Origin: an uncultured Clostridia bacterium | Lineage (GTDB): Bacteria > Bacillota > Clostridia > Christensenellales > UBA1242 | DNA length: 9,253 nt | Reading direction: 5' to 3' | NCBI GenBank assembly: GCA_937914725.1 | Contig: CALDMJ010000202.1 | Span: 1 to 9,253, forward strand | Shown: piece after piece, positions 4,484 to 9,253 of the stretch | Layout: every line of letters begins with the position of its first letter | Numbering within the stretch: position 1 is the stretch's first letter | Made by a program: the position numbers and the translations under genes | Notes under the pieces: model-generated | The model's input: only the letters and a program-made list of their open reading frames with translations | Database searches by the model: none | Told to the model about the DNA's origin: nothing

Positions 4484-6874
4484 TTATTTCATTTTATTTA
4501 TGTTTTTTTTGCAATCAAAATTGTTACAGTGGGCGCAAGGCGTTGGGTGCGAAAAGTGATTGATTGTTTTTGCGACGGCGTAGCATATCAAGCAAATTGC
4601 AAGCAAGATGACTAACCCGACAAGCCAGCCGTATAGCAAAATTATGCTAGTTATTTTGTAGACAAAGTATGCGCCGATGTAAGAGGTGACAAGTTGCATT
4701 GCAACGGAAATTATTGTCCATTTTGCCCCGATTTCGGCGCGCATAACACTGATTGTGGCGATGCACGGCGTATACAAGAGGCAAAATGTGAGGAAAGAAA
4801 GCGCGCTTGCAGGCGTAAAGCATATGGCGCTTGTTGGGAGCAAGAGGCTTGCACCGACAAGTTCGTTTGTGGCGGACACGTTGTTGATGATCCCGATGCT
4901 GCTGACGATTAATTCTTTCGCGATTAGGCCTGCTAAGAGCGCACTCACAGCGCCCCATTCGCCGAAGCCGAGCGGCGCAAAGAGCGGTGCGAGAATTTGC
5001 GCGATACTTTGCAAAATGCTGATTTTTTGCGCGTTTTGCGCGCTATTTCCGCCGATAAATTCAAAACTTAATGTGAAACTTTGCAAAAGCCAAATGATGA
5101 TTGAAAAGAAAAATATATATCCGCCGATACGGGTCAAAAACTCTTTTGTGTTTTTCCACACGGACGAAAACAAAGTGCGTGCGGCGGGAATTCTATATGG
5201 CGGAAACTCCAAAATGAAACTAGAATCTGCATTTTTGAGGCGCGTTTTGTCAAGCAAATTTGCAATCAATACGCCAAGCAGTGCGGAGAGGATATACATC
5301 AAAAATATGACAAAAACATTGCCGTTGGCAAAAAATGCGCCCCCTATTACGGCAAAGACAGGGAGTTTTGCGCTGCACGCCATAAATGGCGTCGTCAACA
5401 CGGTTTTGATTTTTTCATTTTTATTATTGAGATTTTGCGCGGTCATTATTGCGGTGGCGGTGCAACCAAACCCCATTAGAAAAGTAAAGACACTTTTGCC
5501 TGAAAGCCCTACTTTATTAAAAATTCCTTCCATTAGGTACGCAAGACGCGCCATATAGCCGCTTTCTTCTAAAATCGTCAAAAATAGAAATAGCAAAATG
5601 ACTTGCGGCAAGAATGAAACGACAGAACCGACGCCACCGATAATGCCGTTTGCTACCAATGAATAGACAAATCCTGCGCCGATTTTATATTCTATAAAAA
5701 ATAATAGCGGTGCGCCGATAAGTTCGACAATAACAAACTCAAATATCCCACTAACATATGCACCAACGCTTGAGAAAGTAAGATAGAAAACGGCAAACAT
5801 AATAAGCGCGAAAATCGGCAATGCAAGATATTTGTTTAGCAAAATTTTATCCAATTTTTCGGTTGTTATGGAATGCTTCATTTTGGGGAAACTTTTTTCT
5901 ACTATTTTTTTATTTTGCTTATTTTTCCGTGAAAAACGCGAAAAAAATGCGATTTTTTGTGTTTTTTTTGGTATTTTTTTAAATTTTTGTGTTGTTTGTG
6001 ATTTTTGTTGCTCATCTTTTTGCAAATTATATTTGCAATTTTCTAGCAAAAAATCAATATATTTATAGCGTTCCTCATAGAGCATTGACTGATAGTCGCG
6101 CGAGTTTAGCAAGGACATTATTTCATCATTTTGTTTAAATTTTTCAATCGTTTTCTCGTCCTTTTCAAGCGCACGCATTATAACAAAATTGAGTAATTTT
6201 TCATTATTTTCTTTTAGTAAATTTTGCGGAAAAAATTTATTCAATAGATTGTTTTTCTTGATTAATTTTTTCATTTCTTCAAGTGGGAATTCTTTTAGAT
6301 ATGGTAGGTTGTACTTTTTATTTTCACACGTCGGCTGATATGATTTAAAAAAGTTTTCAATTTCGCTTTTAGAAAAAAAATCTATTATTTGGACGTGTGT
6401 GCATAGCGATTTTGACAGTGATTGTTCTTCAAAAATTGTTGGGGTGATTTTAGTTTTGCCAAAACGATTGACAAGTAGCGTTGTTTGGATACCTAGCTCT
6501 AGGAGTTGTAATGTTAGCAACAAATTGCGACGAAGATTGTTTTGTTCGCAAATATTTAGGACGGGCATATTCTTTGTAGCGACAAATTCGGCGGTTACTT
6601 TCTCTTCCAAACTATAGGAACTGAGTGAGTATGCGCCCGGCAGGTCGATGAGTGTATCTATGTTGCCACTGATTGCCAAATTGCGCGCAGTTGCGCCGAC
6701 GGTTACGCCGTGCCAATTGCCGATGTGCAATGCCGACTTTGTCGCACGGTTGATTAGTGAAGTTTTGCCTGTGTTGGGATTGCCGACAAGTAAGACGGTG
6801 CGCACAGTATTTTCAGTTTTGTTCATATGATATTTTATGAATGAATGAAAAATTTTAGACCGCGTTTGCGTCAC
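4484..6874 (-). CDS. feoB: Ferrous iron transporter FeoB with altered G domain
   Basis: FeoB imports Fe2+ across the cytoplasmic membrane. Numbering from GTG 6874 (796 residues): P-loop GNPNTGKT (31-38), switch I NWHGVTVG (53-60), DLPG (77-80), helical GDI-like region (about 195-285), Lys/Gln-rich linker (286-340), then many membrane segments from about 348. The gate blocks are present as GFGCTATAIMTAQ (468-480, Cys conserved, the usual NVP replaced) and PFMACSAKLPVFA (496-508); the later SFLTFCLLYTPCIATI block is normal. The tail ends PCAHCNNFDCK, three Cys and one His. Oddities: G4 reads NRFG where NxxD is expected, and no clear G5 (SA) exists. The alternative start ATG 6826 (780 residues) fits the family length before the P-loop but has no ribosome site, whereas GTG 6874 has GGTGG four bases away. 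feoA is divergent, not cotranscribed. Confidence 0.93.
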   Translation of the reverse strand: MTQTRSKIFHSFIKYHMNKTENTVRTVLLVGNPNTGKTSLINRATKSALHIGNWHGVTVGATARNLAISGNIDTLIDLPGAYSLSSYSLEEKVTAEFVATKNMPVLNICEQNNLRRNLLLTLQLLELGIQTTLLVNRFGKTKITPTIFEEQSLSKSLCTHVQIIDFFSKSEIENFFKSYQPTCENKKYNLPYLKEFPLEEMKKLIKKNNLLNKFFPQNLLKENNEKLLNFVIMRALEKDEKTIEKFKQNDEIMSLLNSRDYQSMLYEERYKYIDFLLENCKYNLQKDEQQKSQTTQKFKKIPKKTQKIAFFSRFSRKNKQNKKIVEKSFPKMKHSITTEKLDKILLNKYLALPIFALIMFAVFYLTFSSVGAYVSGIFEFVIVELIGAPLLFFIEYKIGAGFVYSLVANGIIGGVGSVVSFLPQVILLFLFLTILEESGYMARLAYLMEGIFNKVGLSGKSVFTFLMGFGCTATAIMTAQNLNNKNEKIKTVLTTPFMACSAKLPVFAVIGGAFFANGNVFVIFLMYILSALLGVLIANLLDKTRLKNADSSFILEFPPYRIPAARTLFSSVWKNTKEFLTRIGGYIFFFSIIIWLLQSFTLSFEFIGGNSAQNAQKISILQSIAQILAPLFAPLGFGEWGAVSALLAGLIAKELIVSSIGIINNVSATNELVGASLLLPTSAICFTPASALSFLTFCLLYTPCIATISVMRAEIGAKWTIISVAMQLVTSYIGAYFVYKITSIILLYGWLVGLVILLAICLICYAVAKTINHFSHPTPCAHCNNFDCKKNINKMK

Positions 6875-6923
6875 TTGCCACCACTCTTCAAATCATAAAA
6901 TGTTGTTTTAGTTTCAGTGGCAA
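6875..6923 (-). promoter_or_regulatory. Possible 5' stem masking the feoB ribosome site
   Basis: TTGCCAC (6917-6923, minus strand) is perfectly complementary to GTGGCAA (6875-6881), which contains the SD-like GGTGG and ends directly at the GTG start codon. The loop is 35 bases. The predicted transcription start coincides with the first arm. Confidence 0.4.
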
Positions 6924-6929
6924 ACTATG

Positions 6930-6957
6930 TTTATATGATTTTTATATCTATGCGCAA
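6930..6957 (-). promoter_or_regulatory. Candidate feoB promoter
   Basis: On the minus strand, TTGCGC (6952-6957), a 16-base spacer and TATAAA (6930-6935). Start near 6923. The match is moderate; other A/T-rich -10-like strings lie close by. No clear Fur or DtxR-type box overlaps it. Confidence 0.4.
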
Positions 6958-7120
6958 AAATTGTTGCAGAGTTTTACCAATTAATCAGACAATTATTTTT
7001 ATTGGAAATTTTTATGCCACAAACATATACACATTATTGTGATGCTAAAAATATTATACATATGACTTAGCAAAAAAGAATTCTTTAAATGTCAGTTATT
7101 TACTAATATAGGAGAATTAT
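6958..7120. other. Remainder of feoB-feoA divergent control region
   Basis: This stretch is strongly AT-rich. It contains CCAAT...ATTGG arms (about 6979-7007), TATTAT/TATACA -10-like strings at 7052-7060 without a good -35, and a perfect 12-base palindrome AAAGAATTCTTT (7075-7086) 34 bases before the feoA start. No open frame is convincing. The feoA promoter must lie here, but I cannot fix it. The palindrome is a possible operator. Confidence 0.4.
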
Positions 7121-7420
7121 ATGACAACTAAACTTTGTACTTTACAAGCAAAAAACTCAAACGCCTGCACACCAATTGAGAATTGTCAGCAAACACTCAA
7201 TCACATTGTGGGTAAAAAATTTTGCAGGGTTGTCGGTGTTTCCGCTGAGCCGAACTTGAGGCGCAGGCTGTTTGAGCTTGGGCTTGTCAAAGGTGCAATT
7301 GTTCAAGTAATTAATGTTTCACCAATGTCACGCGCGTACCTTATCAAAATTCAGGATAGTTTGCTTTGCATTCGCGCTAGCGTGCTTGCACACGTTTTAG
7401 TTGACTCACTCGACATCTAA
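7121..7420 (+). CDS. feoA: FeoA, SH3-like cytosolic partner of FeoB
   Basis: The protein has 99 residues. From about residue 28 it matches the FeoA SH3-like fold: VGKKFCRVVGVS, then PNLRRRLFELGLVKGAIVQVINVSPMSRAYLIKIQDSLLCIRASVLAHVLV, where the L-RRRL-ELGLVKG block is the family signature. Family knowledge: FeoA is a small cytosolic protein needed for FeoB transport, probably through direct contact. It is about 20 residues longer than typical because of an N-terminal extension holding three cysteines (6, 16, 22), with further Cys at 35 and 83. That extension may bind metal or sense redox state (inference). AGGAG six bases before the ATG is an ideal ribosome site. It is transcribed away from feoB, and a palindrome-rich 3' region ends in a strong terminator. 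Confidence 0.92.
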   Translation: MTTKLCTLQAKNSNACTPIENCQQTLNHIVGKKFCRVVGVSAEPNLRRRLFELGLVKGAIVQVINVSPMSRAYLIKIQDSLLCIRASVLAHVLVDSLDI

Positions 7421-7449
7421 GGTGTCAAATATTCTTAATCGATCAAATT

Positions 7450-7555
7450 TTGTCGACAATGTCGACTAAAAATCACTTTCCAATATAGTAAAAAAGTGCA
7501 CTTATCATAGCCAATTTTATAGGTAAATACCTTTTTATATTTTTGCACTGCAAAA
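7450..7555. repeat. Cluster of short perfect palindromes after feoA
   Basis: Within about 105 bases lie TTGTCGACAA (7450-7459, with a second GTCGAC at 7461-7466), AAGTGCACTT (7494-7503), AGGT-AAAT-ACCT followed by TTTTT (7521-7537), and TTTTGCA-C-TGCAAAA (7541-7555). All are perfect. They sit in the 180-base non-coding gap between convergent genes. The last shares its AAAA with the terminator stem, so the two hairpins exclude each other at that point. Confidence 0.6.
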
Positions 7556-7583
7556 CCCCACATAATCACTCACGTGGGGTTTT
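7552..7583. terminator. Bidirectional terminator between feoA and the 179-aa gene
   Basis: AAAACCCCAC (7552-7561) and GTGGGGTTTT (7574-7583) form a perfect ten-pair stem with a 12-base loop. Four T close the stem on either strand, the usual form for a terminator shared by convergent genes. It lies 17 bases past the stop of the minus-strand gene. Confidence 0.88.
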
Positions 7584-7600
7584 AGTAAATTTACATCTTT

Positions 7601-8140
7601 TTATCTTTCAATTTCGGTTTCCGATTTACGTTTGCGAAAAAGTTTTTTGAAAAAGCCTCTATCTTTATTATAAACATCCTCAACAGTTTTCAAACATCTT
7701 AGGTAACTGCCTGCAGTAGCGTGGCTATAATATCTTAGATTGGTAATAGTTGCAAAATAAGAAATAAATTTATCTTCACCGACTTCTTCAACGCTTTTGA
7801 TTTTACTGTACGTTTGAATACGTCGATCAAGCGACGGCAAAATAGACTCAATATAAACAAAATCAACACGAATTTTATGGTTGAGCATATTTATATCTTC
7901 ATCTTCGATAATCCTTCTTTCTATGCCCTTATCGTTCCTAATTTTTTTATCGTAATACGTTTTTTGTTCAAGCAGTTTTGTTTTGAATTTTACATCAAAT
8001 GACGGATGTTCCTTTGCATATTCTATTGCAATTTCTTGCAAAATGGCAAAGCACTCGTCTTCTTTTATTTTTACTTCATTAAATTGTTCATTAAAATTGA
8101 TGCAATAATCTTTTAGTTTTAAATACACATTTTCTTTCAT
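7601..8140 (-). CDS. Protein of unknown function (179 aa)
   Basis: I do not recognise this family. The 179 residues are highly charged and mostly helical, with Glu/Lys-rich stretches in the first 60 residues (KIKEDECFAILQEIAIEYAKEHPSF). A middle block reads RRIIEDEDINMLNHKIRVDF, followed by SYFATITNLRYYSHATAGSYL. The C-terminus is strongly basic (GFFKKLFRKRKS) and could touch membrane phospholipid or nucleic acid. There is no signal peptide or clear membrane segment. GGTG about six bases before the ATG serves as ribosome site. It starts 62 bases after the end of the upstream gene on the same strand, with no terminator in the gap (only a four-pair TCGC/GCGA stem), so the two may be cotranscribed and act together. 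The frame ends just before the shared terminator. Confidence 0.78.
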   Translation of the reverse strand: MKENVYLKLKDYCINFNEQFNEVKIKEDECFAILQEIAIEYAKEHPSFDVKFKTKLLEQKTYYDKKIRNDKGIERRIIEDEDINMLNHKIRVDFVYIESILPSLDRRIQTYSKIKSVEEVGEDKFISYFATITNLRYYSHATAGSYLRCLKTVEDVYNKDRGFFKKLFRKRKSETEIER

Positions 8141-8202
8141 AGCTTCACCATTTTTTATTCCATTAATTTTTATTATTCTTTGCCCTTATCGCAAAAAAAA
8201 TT

Positions 8203-9253
8203 TCATCGCGAATTCGATTTATATTCTTGTGCACGCGCTTTTTGCTGCTTGCGCATTTTTTCATATTGCTCAATTTCGAAATTTGTCAACTCGCGTTTTA
8301 TGTGCTTGACAAGTTTGCGCTTGCTGAATTCTTTAGGATTTTTTGCGCCTTTCAAAATTTCATCTCGCTCTTCTTTTGTCATACAAGCAAGCGCGTATTC
8401 GTCGGGCAGTTTTACATTGTGTGTGTTCAAAATTCTTTGGACGTCATCTTTGGTCATCCCGCCACGCGCGCGAATATATGCTTTACGGACATCATCGACC
8501 GCTTTGCGATATTTTAAATCCGCTTTGCACTCAACATACTTTGCTCCCGTAAAGGTAATTACTCCGCAAGTAGCGAGCGTTAGTATCCACTGCGGGTCTT
8601 TTGTAACCAATGAACTAGCAATAAACATTGCTGAATATATTTTAAATGACAAATTCCGCGACAATTCTTTAGCTAGTGTTTCATCGACTGGAATACCAAG
8701 TTCACGCAACTCGTGATTCTGTAACAAAATGGCTTCACTTGCTTCCCGTTGTTTATCCCAATCCGATTTTTTCTTCTCATAAATTCTATTTGCACTTGAG
8801 GCAGCATTTTCGTCGATTTCAAAATTATTTTTGAAATCGTCACTTCCAAAGGTTGCATTACCGACAACGATTTTATCGGAGGATTTCCTTCCAACACCCC
8901 CATTTTCTATTGCCGAATTGTCAATTGCGGCACAATTAGTGTCGGTGCTGCTCACACAATTTTTCTTTGCATTCTTTGGAGTGTTGTCAATTTTGTTTTC
9001 ATTTGCAGGAGTTGTTGATTGTTTATCGTCTATTGTTTTTGTTTCGCTTTCTTGAGTCGACTTTTGTGCAAACTTTTTCTTGAGGCGATTTTTCAAACTG
9101 CGCTCTTCTTTCAATCTTTTTTGCTCTTTCAGCTTTTTGTCATACATATACGCGTCGTAAACAATTCCATATGGAATGAGTTTCGGCTCAAAATCTTCCG
9201 CCTTACCGCCTGATGCAATAAATCTATCACGCTCTTCTTGGATTTCTTTTTCG
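8203..9253 (-). CDS. Large Lys-rich protein of unknown function, 5' end outside window
   Basis: The frame is open from the right edge (first full codon 9250-9252) to TGA 8203-8205, giving 349 visible residues. An ATG at 9147 exists but has no ribosome site, and in-frame coding continues upstream (ERDRFIASGGKAEDFEPKL), so the true start is outside. In order: a charged start, a Lys/Arg/Glu helix likely to be coiled coil (about 37-65), a Ser/Thr/Asn/Asp low-complexity linker (about 66-150), a helical segment, a hydrophobic stretch (about 206-238, YSAMFIASSLVTKDPQWILTLATCGVITFTGAKYV) that could be one or two membrane passes, and a basic C-terminus. Two related MTK(D/E) helices recur in the last 90 residues. 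I cannot name a family. Composition and neighbour suggest an accessory, possibly membrane-linked, scaffold. Confidence 0.75.
   Translation of the reverse strand, partial: EKEIQEERDRFIASGGKAEDFEPKLIPYGIVYDAYMYDKKLKEQKRLKEERSLKNRLKKKFAQKSTQESETKTIDDKQSTTPANENKIDNTPKNAKKNCVSSTDTNCAAIDNSAIENGGVGRKSSDKIVVGNATFGSDDFKNNFEIDENAASSANRIYEKKKSDWDKQREASEAILLQNHELRELGIPVDETLAKELSRNLSFKIYSAMFIASSLVTKDPQWILTLATCGVITFTGAKYVECKADLKYRKAVDDVRKAYIRARGGMTKDDVQRILNTHNVKLPDEYALACMTKEERDEILKGAKNPKEFSKRKLVKHIKRELTNFEIEQYEKMRKQQKARAQEYKSNSR

Noticed and set aside
4686..5558. 290-codon open frame on the plus strand
   Set aside because: It lies wholly antisense to FeoB membrane segments, whose homology is clear; its product has no recognisable domain.
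6468..6480. TTGACAAGTAGCG, identical to the -35 region at 3941-3953
   Set aside because: This copy encodes conserved-position FeoB residues and has no -10 partner; a 13-base match is probably chance.
6875..7120. Fur, PerR or DtxR boxes in the feo control region
   Set aside because: No stretch matches the 7-1-7 Fur/PerR or the DtxR consensus well enough to call by eye.
9145..9147. ATG as the start of the right-edge protein
   Set aside because: No ribosome site precedes it and the frame stays open with protein-like sequence to the window edge.
1..9253. CRISPR array, tRNA, rRNA, transposase or integrase
   Set aside because: No spaced identical repeats, cloverleaf, rRNA-like sequence or mobility gene was seen on either strand.

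Overview
The window looks like chromosomal DNA from a low-GC, Gram-positive-type bacterium, probably Bacillota/Clostridia-like. The evidence is vegetative promoters close to the sigma-A consensus with extended -10 boxes, AGGAG-type ribosome binding sites before several genes, hairpin-plus-U-tract terminators, and the gene set: FtsA, RsmD, alanine racemase and FeoA/FeoB. Genus and species cannot be read from the sequence.

Left part (1-3740), all on the minus strand: the first 344 codons of an ftsA-like division ATPase that runs off the left edge; a SLOG-fold DUF1273 (YpsA-related) protein; rsmD, the 16S rRNA guanine-N2 methyltransferase; and an unusually long alanine racemase. rsmD and the SLOG gene are 11 bases apart and probably form one transcript. 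Its likely promoter sits directly behind the alr terminator. ftsA has its own convincing promoter overlapping the 3' end of the SLOG gene.

Middle (3741-4480): a short accessory island. It holds a repeat cluster with an 18-pair hairpin, then a complete one-gene transcription unit on the plus strand: a textbook promoter, a strong RBS, an 89-residue protein I do not recognise, and a strong terminator.

Iron region (4484-7600): FeoB on the minus strand and FeoA on the plus strand, divergently transcribed from a 246-base region. feoA and feoB are more often codirectional and adjacent. FeoB keeps its P-loop, DLPG and membrane core, but the guanine-specificity motif (G4) and G5 are degraded. It has a homopolymer-rich linker and a Cys-rich tail. 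The predicted feoB mRNA begins with a sequence able to pair with its own start region. A palindrome-rich stretch and a 10-bp-stem bidirectional terminator follow feoA.

Right part (7601-9253): two minus-strand genes that I cannot assign. One is a 179-residue charged protein. The other is a long low-complexity, Lys-rich protein with a hydrophobic central segment, whose N-terminus lies outside the window. No tRNA, rRNA, CRISPR array, transposase or integrase is visible. The strongest candidates for something new are the autonomous small gene with its upstream repeat hairpin, the FeoB with the altered G domain and 5' stem, and the unassigned pair at the right edge.
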